A model generated the notes under the pieces. The model saw nothing but the letters and a program-made list of their open reading frames with translations. It made no database searches and was not told the origin of the DNA. From contig NC_049985.1 of NCBI RefSeq assembly GCF_000003815.2, positions 8,890,251 through 8,954,250 on the forward strand: DNA of 64,000 bases, written 5' to 3'. The first letter of the stretch is position 1, and every line of letters begins with the position of its first letter. Below, one piece after another: positions 9,136-20,580 of this stretch. This DNA comes from Branchiostoma floridae. Taxonomy: Eukaryota > Chordata > Leptocardii > Amphioxiformes > Branchiostomatidae. The translations under genes and the position numbers were made by a program.

Positions 9136-10470
9136 CGGGCTGGTTGTGTTACATGAACATAACGATTGTCAACGTGAAGATGCTCCCACCACGCATTAAG
9201 TTTTTCTTTATGCCGCAGCAAGTTTTGGGGTGATATCATCTGCAGATTCTAAATGTAATGCAAAGGCGCGAAAAATCAAGATGGGCATAAAAGATCGGAG
9301 ATGCCTAATTTTTTATATAGACCGTAAACGGTTTAACAAGATCTAGAATTTAATATGTAAATTTTATTCCTGTAATCAAGAAGTACAGAAAGTGACACTA
9401 AGTGCAATAGAGTAAAGAATAGTTGCTACACCAGTACCCATCACGAGACTAGTGTCACATCTACAACTACCAAATGGCATAACAAACAAACACACACAAG
9501 CTACCACACCCCGTATACTCCCAATTGTTGTGTTTTCTTGTGGACCATCGCCAGAGAGGAACGGAATTTCTTAGCCTTCTTTTCGAAATCAGGCGTACAT
9601 TGACATTGTCATTCATAAAATCTACTTGCTCTGACTGTTAAGTTTGTGGCAAACAGGCTGAACTCAATGCAAGCGTGAATGTTCTTTATAAAGTGGTGAG
9701 TCATTTTGATTTATTTAGGTACTCTCCCCAACACGTTCTTGTGCCTTTATCCACCCTCTGTTCATGATCAGAATTCCACATTCCAAATCACAGAACTGTT
9801 ACCATTGCAAATCTATGCGTGCGCAGGCATATTCAACTTGGTCAAGTAATGATATCACCATGGATGCCAATCCGTGTTCTTGGACACAGCACTTAGATAA
9901 TTCATACATAAAAACGTATCCGTGGTTAAGAATTATACCACCTCTTATGAAATAATGACTATGATATTACAGGTTGTCACCGATGCTGCAGTCCTTGTAC
10001 GAACATTCGCAGGTCACGACATAACAATTTGCGGCATTATTACAAAGCGTATTAAAGTTATTATCTCAATCGCGACCAATTTCCACCATAAAAAACACTG
10101 GCAGAAGGGCGTCCTTCCTCACAAGGTTTTCATTCAAATTTGCTTCACGTCTAGATGGTGAGGCCACCAAGCCTTCCAGAAAATCTGTCCTTAGATCGCT
10201 CACTCAATTGACACATTAATTCAGCTTCTTTTATCAGTAGTTTCAGCTGGCACTGTTTAGGAATTATGCATGCTGACTGCATCTAGAGTACGTGGGCGCA
10301 CTGTGAAACGTCCTTGCATATTGATAATTCACTGTGCTCATTGTACCGATAAAAAGACACGACACGACAGCTAAGTACAATGCAAGAAGAAAACGTCAGT
10401 TACAATATCTCTTTTTATTTACAACCACTAACATATCCTGGTTATTGTGGTAGGCGGGCTAGAGTAACCC
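9136..10470. other. Intergenic stretch without genes
   Basis: AT-rich. Reading frames here are short and have no splice context or recognisable protein motif. Confidence 0.5.
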
Positions 10471-10700
10471 CATAATAGTCTGTACCAGGCTCCATGGGTT
10501 GCTGGGAAAATAGTAGACATTGGCAGAATAGGCCTAGGTTAAATAATTGCTGGGGAATTAAGTTCAGCATTTTGAAACCTACGGAGTCAGAGTCTGTCGG
10601 AGACTCCATGGGTTGTAAATTGTGATTCTATGATATGACCGACTAGCATTTTTCCAACATTTTTCCATCAACCTCGGGAGCCTGGTAGAGACTATGCCTT
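10471..10700. repeat. MITE-like copy (TACCAGGCTC family), divergent
   Basis: The left side (taccaggctccatgggttgc) and the right side (gagcctggtagagact) are inverted versions of one another. They match the ends of copies at 25399 and 42716. The interior has been rearranged, with a gtctgtcggagactcc hairpin near 10595. Confidence 0.5.
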
Positions 10701-11107
10701 CCATTATCGATATTTGAGTACACAGTTTACATATATGTATCTCATGTACTTCTTCACACTGTGAAAACAATATCCCCAATGCATGGAAAGGGGAAGTTTA
10801 CAACAATACGATTTCCAACTATGTGCCAAACAGCAGTTGTTACAATTTCGACTTGAGAACCTTGCCGAAGTTCACGAGTTGTAAGAATAGTCATTACACA
10901 TGTACGCATAGTCTATTCTTGTTACAAAGTGGATATTCTATTCGTATTCACCAGATGCTGTTGGAAACAGCGCTCTTGATCACTGAACAATCATCCTATA
11001 AGATGTAAACCACCATGCGCTAATATAAAGTAATGATGTTACCTCTATGAACAAAATTGATACTAGTCTATCGGAATGTATTGTGATGGACTGATTTGCA
11101 CACTTGC

Positions 11108-11310
11108 ATACGATATGGCACGGTGTATATATACATGTATATATATATGTATATAATGTATAGCGTTACAGGTACGTGTGCGTCTGTGACTGAGTGTGTG
11201 TACATGTGTGCATGTATGTGTGTATATATACATATGTATATATATAGAGAGAGAGATAGATGTGTGTGTGCTTTGTGTGTCTGTGTGTCTGTGTGTGTAC
11301 AATCGATGAT
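11108..11310 (+). repeat. TATG/TG-rich microsatellite
   Basis: A compound tract of TATA, TGTG and GAGA motifs about 150 bp past the GPCR stop codon. It yields long spurious frames on both strands. Confidence 0.9.
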
Positions 11311-11455
11311 AATTTGTACAATAGTAATGTAGTATTCCTTTCCTTCAATCGCTTTCTGTGTTAACACGTACTTTGGCTTTGGCTTACGATTCATCAGAAA
11401 TCTGCATGTGTAACGTTTTAGTTCTAGTTCAGGCCGTGTGACGATGATTCTCTGC

Positions 11456-12820
11456 TTAGGGCCGACTGGCCCCACGTTTTCCACATGTGAGAATCCGGAC
11501 CACAACTTTCCTGAAGTCCACGTTAAACACGGTATAAATGATGGGGTTTAGCGCGCTGTTGCAGTAGCCGACCCAGAACCAGAAACCGAACAGTTCGTCA
11601 GGAACATGGCACGTTTTACACAGTACTTTGATAGGATAGAGTTGAAAGAACGGGTACCAGCAAATGATGAAAGCTCCCATGACCAGTCCGATAATGAGAG
11701 TAAAACGGCGTTCCTTGGACTGTACGTGCCGTGCTCGACTGTGGCGGATTCTCAGGCCCGCAGGATCTTTCTTATCCTTGTGCTTGTTGACATCTGCTGC
11801 CTTTAGCGGGGAGGGCTGGGGAGGAATCGGGTTAGTGGCTGTGGCGGCCTTTTCGGGTGTGCCGTTTACTTGGCTGATGCCTGCATTTGTCGTGCCGATT
11901 GGTTCGTTCAGTTTCATGTGAAACTGCAGTTTGTTTGGCTTCTTGCTTGACCAACTAACAGGACCCGATGGGGCGATGGTGGTGATTTGTGTCAGGTTAT
12001 TGCGGGAGCAGGAGGGAGTGACGGTGGGGGTTGAAGTAGCGCTGGTGTCTTGTCGTGGGGCGCCGAGCTTCTTCCTGAATTGGGCGCGGGTGGCCTGGAA
12101 CAGACGGACATAGGCTATGATCATAACTGCCAAGGGGATGTAAAAGCTCATGGTGATGGAGAACAAGACGTATCCGGGGTTGACGCGCAGCGGGCACTGT
12201 GGGAGGCCACCCTTCGGCTGCTGGACCTCCTTCCACCCAAACAGTGGAGGGAGAGAGACGGCGGCTGCCGCGATGTAAGCTCCCACGATGAGGTACAGTT
12301 GTCGCCTCTTGCTCCCACCCATGGAGGCGGTTGGGTTGGTGACGCAGCGGTGGCGCTCGATGGCGATGAGACACAGGTTGAAGATGGACGCCGTGCAGAA
12401 GAACACGTCCAAGGCTAGCCACATGTCGCACCACACCTGCCCAAACACCCAGTAACCCATGATTTCGTAAACAAGCGAGAACGGCATGATCATAACACCC
12501 AACATAATGTCACTTGCCGCTAGGGAAACTAGGAAGAAGTTTTGATGGATTTGGAGTTTCTTCTCTATCCCTACCGCCACACACACAAGGATATTACCAA
12601 CTATAATGAGAAACATGACGGAGGATACGGTGAATCCAACGGCAATGCCGCCACCCAGAGAGTAGGGGAAGGCGCCGGTTTGAGTTATGTTCGTGGCCGT
12701 ATGATTGTTCCTGATCGCCGCGTTCATGGCAGGACATCCACTACAGTTTGTCGTGTCATTCAGAACCAAAGCGGAGACGTTAGATGGAAATGTAACGTTG
12801 GTCTGAGGATCCATGGCCAT
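11456..12820 (-). CDS. Biogenic-amine-like class A GPCR
   Basis: A seven-helix rhodopsin-family receptor of 454 residues, expected in the plasma membrane. The N-terminus has several N-glycosylation sequons (N8, N14, N21, N25, N39, N44). Helix 1 carries GN (N76) and helix 2 has D104. Helix 3 has D138, the amine-binding aspartate position. Helix 5 has S221 and S225. Helix 6 has CWYP (387-390) and helix 7 ends NPIIY (425-429). C131 and C209 can form the usual disulphide, and C446 could be palmitoylated. The helix-7 stretch WVGYCNSALNP is close to alpha-2 adrenergic and related octopamine or dopamine receptors. The DRY box is ERH (155-157), an odd variant. Intracellular loop 3 is long and Ser/Thr/Pro-rich. 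The coding region is a single exon. The start is the first Met in an exon whose acceptor lies at 12983. The ligand is not known. Confidence 0.93.
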   Translation of the reverse strand: MAMDPQTNVTFPSNVSALVLNDTTNCSGCPAMNAAIRNNHTATNITQTGAFPYSLGGGIAVGFTVSSVMFLIIVGNILVCVAVGIEKKLQIHQNFFLVSLAASDIMLGVMIMPFSLVYEIMGYWVFGQVWCDMWLALDVFFCTASIFNLCLIAIERHRCVTNPTASMGGSKRRQLYLIVGAYIAAAAVSLPPLFGWKEVQQPKGGLPQCPLRVNPGYVLFSITMSFYIPLAVMIIAYVRLFQATRAQFRKKLGAPRQDTSATSTPTVTPSCSRNNLTQITTIAPSGPVSWSSKKPNKLQFHMKLNEPIGTTNAGISQVNGTPEKAATATNPIPPQPSPLKAADVNKHKDKKDPAGLRIRHSRARHVQSKERRFTLIIGLVMGAFIICWYPFFQLYPIKVLCKTCHVPDELFGFWFWVGYCNSALNPIIYTVFNVDFRKVVVRILTCGKRGASRP

Positions 12821-12982
12821 CTTGTCCCCGGTCTTTAAGGAAGGTCCTGAAACTTTGTCCGTGTTAGACTTTTAGTCTTATGCTGTGAACTCCAGTCCTT
12901 GAAGATGGAAATGTTCCAATGTTCAGTTGATGACAGTTCCCCGAGAACTTTGATGTGGCTTGGACCTCATCACTTGGGTCTC
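12821..12982 (-). other. 5' UTR part of the GPCR coding exon
   Basis: On the minus strand a strong acceptor (CTATTTTTTCTGCAG) ends at 12983. The transcribed leader from 12982 to the ATG at 12820 has no other long frame. This implies at least one upstream noncoding exon, and a matching donor is found at 18137. Confidence 0.65.
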
Positions 12983-13840
12983 CTGCAGAAAAAATAGACG
13001 ATTTTTAGCTTTTCCAGCATGGTATGACTCATGAGATAACACATTATCCAAGGAGGCCTTGCACCACGTTATACCTCTTCCAATGCTAACTAAATCTAAT
13101 GTACTTCATCATATATTGAATTTTCAGTGTTCCAATGGCTTATACAGTGTCAACGTTCTAAGTTGCACCATTGAAACATGTGTCCAGTAAATGAATGCAC
13201 ACATTTCTGTGCAGTCTATAACCCTTGACAGTTGTACTCACATGAACCAGAAGCACTCCAGCAGAATTACCTGTGTATTTTCATGCACAACCAGGTTCTT
13301 ATGCCGTTTCAAATGTGTCTGAAAATAACGCTAACCTCTATCACCATGGCAGCAATGAGAGCTTGGTATACATCTCCGGTTCATAAAAAGGTTGATTGGC
13401 TGTAGTAATTATAATCTTTATCTATTTTTTTTTGTTCATTGTCCCCACTATCGATTGTTTCATTGGGCCATGAACGTCACGTGACATCGAATGAAATCAT
13501 CCCGCCCGCTCGGAATACATCTTTGACCACGTATAACCAAACGTTACCATGGAGACGACGTCAGTGACGTCTGTAATTTCAACAGGCTCAATCATGTCCA
13601 CAAATACATGCATCGATTTTATTATTACCTATGATTATTGTGGCCGTAGAACACAGATTGGGAGAATACAGCAATTTCACGGAATCAGTTGGCTACAATA
13701 CAATCAGCAGTTCAGCCTATCATAGTTTGAAAATTAGCGGTTCCAATGATAGAGTAACTTCATGTCCGTCAAATATTTCCCTTCTCATGTTTTTAGTTTG
13801 CATTTCTAAGTTTCGTGGGTGGCTGTTTGGCTACCAAGTG

Positions 13841-14233
13841 AGCTGATTGATAAATTGCTGTGAACATGTACTCTATTTACCGGTCAACTTTTCTTTAATG
13901 GACTGGGCTCTAATTCAAACTTGGTACTTGACAGGCCAATTTCTTCTCGATGTTTGGCTAAGATGTAACCTGATTGATGAATTGCACAGAACAGGTACCC
14001 TATTTACCTGCCAACTTTTCTTTAATGGACTGTGCATTAATTCAAACGTGGTACTTAACAGATCAATTTTTTATCGAAGTTTGAATAACATGAGCTGATT
14101 GTTTGGCTAAGATTTAACGTGATTGATGAATTGTACTGAACATGTACCCTATTTACCGGCAAACTTTTCTTTAATGGACTGGGCTTTAATCTAAAATTGG
14201 TAATTGACAGGCCAATTTCTTCTCGAAGTTTCT
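13841..14233 (+). repeat. Three-copy tandem repeat, about 130-bp unit
   Basis: Three diverged units each contain tgattgat(a/g)aattg, then (c/g)tatttacc, then aacttttctttaatggactg, then caggccaattt. Unit lengths differ slightly and the third unit begins after a small insertion (gtttggctaagatttaac). Confidence 0.85.
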
Positions 14234-15506
14234 CTTTTCGCTCTCGTTACAATTGTCATCCATTCTAATCCAATCAGGCAGTATCGGGCTTGTGATGTCC
14301 CAAAAATCGATGGGCAAGTGGAAACGGTATCCAAATGGATCCTCTTTCTCCCAGCGTGCGCTCTCAATGTGTCAATCTAGATTAAAGAGATGGTGATTTC
14401 GTAGTCTGGGCACATATCAACAGTACAAGCCAGGTCCTCAAATGTACTTCAGCCGAAAGTTTTTGCTCACGCGTCACCTTCAGGACCATCAAAGATCTGA
14501 TGGTCGATACGTAGCCATTGTATCAATCTTGGTCATTCAGAGGACTGTCTATCTTTATATGTGCCGCATGTGTATTCAAAGAAGCGATGACACACAACGA
14601 TATCTATGACATTTTGATCTTGCCGCTAAGGCTACGGATTGTGCAAAGGTCAGATACAAAATCATTTTCAATGCATTATCAGTTACTAAATACTAATTCA
14701 AAAAAAAAATTTATTGATTCAGTTAAATCTCGCCCTTTTCTGTCTTCACAGGACTGACTGTAGCATGCGTTGTCCTGTATGTACTGGACCCTCTTATTAG
14801 TTGAATGGGCAACCCAGTTGTTTTGAAATGAAATAGAAGCAATAAATTTTGTTAAATCGCTGTCCATAACTCAGCGTCGTAGCCTTTCCAAGACCAAAAT
14901 CAACAAAGATCAAAAGTTGAAGTGGATGTTAGAGGTAAGAAAAATAGATGAGGCTTTTAAACTGTCTTAGGGTAGATGCACTATATCAGCAGGTAAGGCT
15001 GAAGTAATTTGCTCCTGTGAATATGAATGGCTATCAGTTGAAGACTTTTTTACCACTAACGTGGCATGTCTTAACCATGCAGTGTTATTGATGCACTGGA
15101 CGCACCCTGCATGTCGCTGTAATTGGTTTTTGAGTACGGGATTTCTAACGAACAATCGAAGTTGAAAGGTGCTACCAATGCCTATCGTTTAATCATTGGC
15201 TCCTGTCATTGATGTCAGGAAGCTGCTGATCCTCAATTACCACATTGAAGGGACGGGCTACATACAGCTAACCAACTACAGGAACAGGTAGATGTGACTA
15301 GGGTTGTAATGACTTCATTTCAATTTTTCCTCGTCATATTTATATGCAGATTGTACGCGATACCTCCGTAAATGATTCGTCAGGTCAGTCGCAAATAACT
15401 CAGCGAGGCCGCCTGGGTTCAAGAAACAGCAAACCCGTCTAAAAGAAACATCCCCTCCGTCAAGATACTAGTTTTAACCTGACTTATAGTCATTCGTATC
15501 ACTAGT

Positions 15507-15713
15507 ATAAATGCAGACATTTTCGCGGTGGTTTTATGTTCGCGGTTTTCGCGTTGCCCATTCACTGCGAACTTAAATCCACCGCGAACATTTTTCCATG
15601 GTAGTAAGACACTACAGTGCATGGTACTACCGCGAACTTAAAACCACCACGAACAGTCCTTTTTCCCGCTACCGCGAAATTAAATCCCCTCAAACTTAAT
15701 TGCATTTACAGTA
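15507..15713. repeat. MITE copy 1 (TGTAAATGCA-end family)
   Basis: An element of about 205 bp. The terminal motif aatgca is inverted at the right end as tgcatttacagta, and the interior repeats the phrases cgcggtggtttt and gcgaacttaaa. Related copies lie at 46208, 49598 and 52082. It is noncoding and rich in CpG. Confidence 0.8.
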
Positions 15714-17670
15714 TTCGTTACCCTCTCACTTTTTAAGTATCTTACTGAATTGCTGTGTATAGAGATCCTCCCAAATATATGTAGATATGCGATTTTTTTT
15801 TCTGCCCTACATTAATAGGGGCATTGCCTCCACTCGTTTGAGTTTTTTATTTTACAAACGCCTCACATTGCTATTCTACTTGCGTTTGTTCATTTGACAT
15901 TTGAAAATCACAGGGGTACTTAGCCATGTATTCATGTACTCTAGAGCTGAAAGAAATCACAGAGTTGAATATCGGAGGCATACTTAGTTTCTGAGTGAAT
16001 CTTCACACTTCAGAAATCCATGAAATGTCAAATAATTACTTCACTAACATTGCGGATTGATTTCAAGCGTGGGCGTTTTGGAAAACCTTTCCTGTCCAGG
16101 CAATTTACGACAAGATGGAGAGCACCAATGACTCGTAAATGCCGTGAGAGCGAAACCTTCTGCCAGATAATTGTTCGCCAAGTCGTTTTGCTAAAAGTTC
16201 AGGTGTTATAGCAGAGAAAAGGCGTATGCAACTTCACATTTCTATGATTTGATAATTGGCGATAAATGAATAACAATCCATAAAGAAACCTACTTGAAAT
16301 TGAATACGCTCTAATTCGCCAGTTAAGAGACATGCGCACCATATGGTTCGTGCAGGTGTAAAATGGTAAGTTAGGGCGCGGTCACATAGGTCGTGCGATC
16401 GTCATTCGATTTTGATGCCATAGGATTGTCAAGCAGGCCGTGGCAGAAGCAACCAACGACATGGATCCAAAACAGCATTTGTGAACCAATACAGTTGAAC
16501 TTTGCAGGAGACGTACATTGTTGTCCTAAAAATGCCAGGTTAGCGATGGCACGACGATCGCACAACCTATGTATACGTAACCACGCCCTTTGGAAAGTTT
16601 GCAACGATTATTGTAGCATAGACGGCTGAGTTTAAGCAAACGGCGTATGCTCGCGCGGACTGTGGGTTTGCTTGATACCGAGACATACAACATCTGCATA
16701 CAAAGCGATGGCTGAGGATTTGACTTGACAGCTGACACCATTGGAGGAACTAAGGATCGAAGACAAGAAACGTTGTGGCGACGAAAATAGACGTGCACAC
16801 ATAGAGTTCATTGCGTCACAAGAAAATACACTTTTTCCTCGTTAAGTCAAGTTATTGGCCAATAGCTCCTCTGCTGGCTAAACTCCTTCCCATTTGCCAT
16901 AGCAAGATCTGCTTGGAGATATCATCTAGTTAAAGCCACCTTTTGAACAACCTGTTTCTCCATGCATGCTGCAATACCGTACCCATAGGGATCCTGTTTA
17001 AGTACCATTGTAAAGCATCATGACTTTGTATGATACAAGCATGCTTCCACTGCAGATTTGTCATCGTTAAAACGAACTATATCATGCATCGGTCTGGCCG
17101 CACGAATTTGCCGACAGGACCAATAACTTTAGATTACTTTTCGTCCATGATAGTTTAAATTGAGGACATATATTGAAGAAATCCAGCTTTATAATTCAAA
17201 GTAATGCTGATGGTACAGGAAAGTTGCAAAAGACGACTTTTTAGCATTGATGACAAAGATGGGATAACTTGTCACACATGCACCGAACGCAATCTTTAAC
17301 AATCCTTTTCAGAAACAGCTCTCTTGTGTGCTTGCACTGTTCAGTGGTATTTATTTATTTATCTATTTATTAGCATGTTATATTTCTGGCTGCATACAGT
17401 AGATTGTAGGCAACCATCAAGTCAACCACCCATATACCAACGGCGACGTGTCCATTTGTCACTAATTCGAGGCGCAACAAGCGAAAATAAGGGAAAACGG
17501 TATTTGCAGGTAGCTTTATGCAAATCAATAGAGAAGTCTAAATACATATGCGGTATTAGGTGCATTTTCCTAATATGCATGCGTCTTGCTTGCCTATGCC
17601 TAGCAAGTAAAACCTAATCTCAATCTAGAGGGAGACTCGTCGAAGAATGTTAGATATTCAGGAAATAAGA

Positions 17671-17816
17671 TACGCCAAAAAGCAATTACTCAAGCAACTG
17701 GATATGACGCTGGAAACGGTCAGACGTCAACGTTTCAGATAGTATCCGTTATCTTTCGTCAGTGACACTGGTGTCCAAATCATATCCAGTTGCTTGAGTA
17801 ACTGCTTTTTGGCGTA
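17671..17816. mobile_element. TA-flanked MITE with 36-bp inverted repeats
   Basis: The inverted repeats begin CGCCAAAAAGCARTTACTCA and run about 36 bp with one or two mismatches. The 142-bp body (17673-17814) is flanked by TA on both sides. TA duplication and size fit a Tc1/mariner-type non-autonomous element. Confidence 0.8.
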
Positions 17817-18137
17817 GGTCTGATTCACTGGTCCTACGGTAGACAGAATCAATTATGTACACTTTGAAAACAGCTTGATTCAACCTGCATAATGATGCTA
17901 CATCGTGTAGGATCTAGGAACACAAACGTCTTTATATGTAAGGCGTATACATATCAAAGTAGTTATCACTCCTCGCATATAGATAGAAGTCAACGATTAC
18001 TAGTCTAGTAAGTCATACCGTCGAACCCTGGTAGATCTGGAAAAGACGTGGAGCTGTCGTCTCAACAGAATACAGTCTCAGCAAAGAGAGAGAAGGAAAA
18101 CGTTGACTGAATGCGCAGATGAAAAGTGTGGACTCAC

Positions 18138-18205
18138 CAAGAGAAGGCCTTCGATGCCAGGTGCCGACACCCGGTCACTGTCGCTGCCTCGCCAGCCGTC
18201 GCCTA
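18138..18205 (-). other. Putative noncoding first exon of the GPCR gene
   Basis: On the minus strand, sequence from about 18205 (roughly 30 bp past a TATA box) to 18138 ends in a strong donor, CTCTTG|GTGAGTCC. No gene on this strand lies nearer than the GPCR, whose coding exon needs an upstream donor. The assignment is an inference from position and splice signals. Confidence 0.5.
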
Positions 18206-18231
18206 CTGCATGCTATGGAGTACGCCCCGGC

Positions 18232-18241
18232 GTTTTTATAA
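18232..18241 (-). promoter_or_regulatory. TATA box of the putative GPCR promoter
   Basis: The minus strand reads ATTATAAAAACGCC. A start site about 30 bp downstream would give the short noncoding exon ending at 18138. Confidence 0.5.
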
Positions 18242-19499
18242 TGGGCGAGTCGATTAGCTTTCTCAACCAACCACGCAGCAGGAAGTGGGTCTAGTCTCTG
18301 GATACCCACCTCCCCTGGAGATGGCATCATTATCTAATGCCTGAACATAGGTCAGACACAGCTGTGCTTGTCTGTCATCATTAGGAGCGGGAGGAATATC
18401 GGGAACTTTTTCTAAATCAACTGTGGCTTAGATCTTACTTCTAATATAGTCTAGAGCTGAGGGGCTAAGGTCCCTTCACTTCGTGTGAATTTTAGTCTTC
18501 CTCTTAATTTTGAGTATTCAAATACATAAAAATTTGATAATCAGACAGATTTCAGTACCAAGGACAGGGACATCGGACCCACCTTTCAACAATGTCCCCT
18601 TTTCCTAAGACCCCTCAACCATGAAAGAAAGAACCATGGAGTTTTCTGGGTTAAATGACTTATTGATCCTTAGGAAATGTTCTGATTCAGATACCAATAT
18701 GTACATTTGTTGTTTGTTTTTCTCATCACCGTTGGGCCAAGCCTAACGGCAGGAAGGGAGAATGTGATGACTGCAGGTGGCGGGTAATCTGGTTCGCTCG
18801 GCTCACCCAGAAGTGGAAGTGGTCTAAGCGCGCGACGTAGAACCTGTCTAACGCATTATCCATCGACATAGGCTGGTGCCTGAAGAGTGCGAAAAGCTAT
18901 CCTTTGACCTCTCGAAATAGAAAAATACAGGCAAGTTTAAACGTGAGTAGGTATGTAGATAACGGAAAAGTACTTTTCAAGAGACAAGGATAAGTGTGCT
19001 TGAGAACCCTTGATAATGGCGCCTTGCACGCACCCCGGGGCCCTTACATACGCAGGTAATATCATCAAGGGCTTTCAACTTCTGAGCAATTTTCGCACAA
19101 GAACACTGAAACCTTTCATGTGAGAAAGAAATGACATTTTAAGCGTCCAGTCCGCTAGAGAGTTTTGCTTTTATCCCACCTTCCTTACCCTTGGCCGATA
19201 TCCAACGTAGAATTTACACTACACGAAAAGCAATAATACAGCGTTAATGACCCGATTTCCTTAGGTGAATACGATGCCATAATTCATGGCCGATACCTAT
19301 AACCATCGAATGAAGCGACCGAGTCTGCTTGTCAACTTAATGTTTTCCTAATTTGTCACTAGAACACTTTTGTGCAGCAAAGGTCTTAATGTCAATAAAC
19401 CGTTCTCTCTCTCGGATCAGTCCAAATTGACCAATAACGTCAACATAGCATAAAAAAATAATAAAATTCTGTACAAACAACTACAACAGGGATTCTAGT

Positions 19500-19945
19500 G
19501 TTACCAAAATCAAAACAGATTTGCAGTGGATGTCACTTGAAGACAGAAGGAAAGTGTCCAGACTTTCCATGATGTACAAAATGACCAATAAACTGGTGGA
19601 CGTACCAACTGATAAGTATCTAATACCAGCTCAAAAAAGAACAAGAAACAGTCATGCCTTCAAATACCAGAATTACCGACCTAGGATTGATGTGTTCAAA
19701 AATTCGTTTTTTTTCCCCAGAACTATCGTAGAGTGGAATTTGTTATCACCAAGTACAGTAGGGGCATCTTCTCTGGGTAGTTTTAAAGAACGATTGCATA
19801 TAGATGTGCAAAAGCTAGATGTAACTGGTCGTTCGGTGTAATATAACCAGCTGCTGCCGCGCCGCGTGCCTGCGAAGCTGGTGTGTTACGTCGAACGGCG
19901 GTTATACCGGCTATATAGATACAGATACAGATACAGAAATAAATA
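19500..19945 (+). mobile_element. 5'-truncated non-LTR retrotransposon, 3' end
   Basis: A 106-residue frame (19521-19841) matches the extreme C-terminus of a CR1/L2/Jockey-type ORF2. It has LQWMSLEDRRKVSRLSM-like, FPRTIVEWN and GSFKERL segments, co-linear with the end of the reverse-transcriptase ORF at 61080. About 80 bp after the stop the element ends in a GATACA repeat (about 19917-19938), the kind of microsatellite tail such elements leave. All of the polymerase domain is missing. Confidence 0.85.
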
Positions 19946-20221
19946 ATCATAAAAGGTAAACTAAAAAATTGCACAAGATTAATTTGAATTTTGTGGGAAA
20001 GGCTGGTTACACCGGTACCGAGACACGAGACAGAGACTGTGGTGACAGAAAACTTTAACGTCAAGTGATCTTACTCCATCGTAATGTCATTCCAACATGA
20101 AGATAGCTGTAGTGGCAATTTGAGATTTTTAGTGCGTAAGGCTCCCGACACCGACTACCTCTCCTGGTCAGCCGTCACCCACTGCTAAGGACTATATTCT
20201 CCAATGGTTCATTGTAGAATG

Positions 20222-20350
20222 ATAATATCATACACGAGTACGCATCAATTAACTTTTGGGCCTAACTAGTCTCAAGAAACCCACTGATGATGATATCATA
20301 CACGAGTACGCATCAATTAACTTTTGGGCCTACCTAATCTCAAGAAACCA
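20222..20350 (+). repeat. 66-bp tandem duplication
   Basis: Two almost identical units begin gataatatcatacacgagt and gatgatatcatacacgagt. They include catcaattaacttttgggcc and end with ctcaagaaacc. The near identity implies a recent local duplication inside copy B. Confidence 0.9.
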
Positions 20351-20510
20351 ACTGCGGCGGTCCTCATGTGGCATCGTTATCCAATACTTGAATGTAGGTC
20401 ATCCACATTTATGTTATCATTAGGGGTAGATGGATTATACATAATTCATCCCCTGTACTCTGTACATCCTGTATAGGAAAGATTGGAATTAAAAATAGCT
20501 AGTGGTGGGG

Positions 20511-20580
20511 TCGTGTGGCGCAACGGCAGAGTGTTAGACTCAGAACCAAATGGCCCCTGGTTCAAATCCTGTCATATCAC
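20511..20580 (+). repeat. tRNA-like SINE head
   Basis: The A box TGGCGCAACGGCAGAG is at 20516-20531 and the B box GGTTCAAATCC at 20559-20569, in tRNA-like spacing. The sequence continues into unrelated AT-rich DNA without a proper acceptor stem. It is a SINE or tRNA relic, not a functional tRNA. Confidence 0.6.

Larger units (their letters stand above)
12983..18130. other. Putative 5' intron of the GPCR gene
   Basis: No coding exon is seen on either strand. The stretch carries a three-copy tandem repeat (13841-14233), a MITE at 15507 and a TA-flanked MITE at 17671, each listed separately. If the exon at 18138-18205 splices to 12982, the whole stretch is one intron of about 5.2 kb and could hold receptor enhancers. 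Confidence 0.45.
18130..19260. repeat. Promoter-containing duplication block, copy A
   Basis: This block is collinear with 20120-21780. Shared landmarks in order are the exon-1 region, a catcattatctaatgcctga-type phrase, ggtaatctggtt, cctttgacctctc, caaacgtgagt, tgagcaattttcgcacaaga, and a final gtagaatttacactaca. Identity is moderate with many indels, so the duplication is old. Confidence 0.7.

Noticed and set aside
11063-11505. Several 60-145 codon frames on both strands
   Set aside because: They are translations of a TG/TATG microsatellite (His-Thr or Cys-Val runs).
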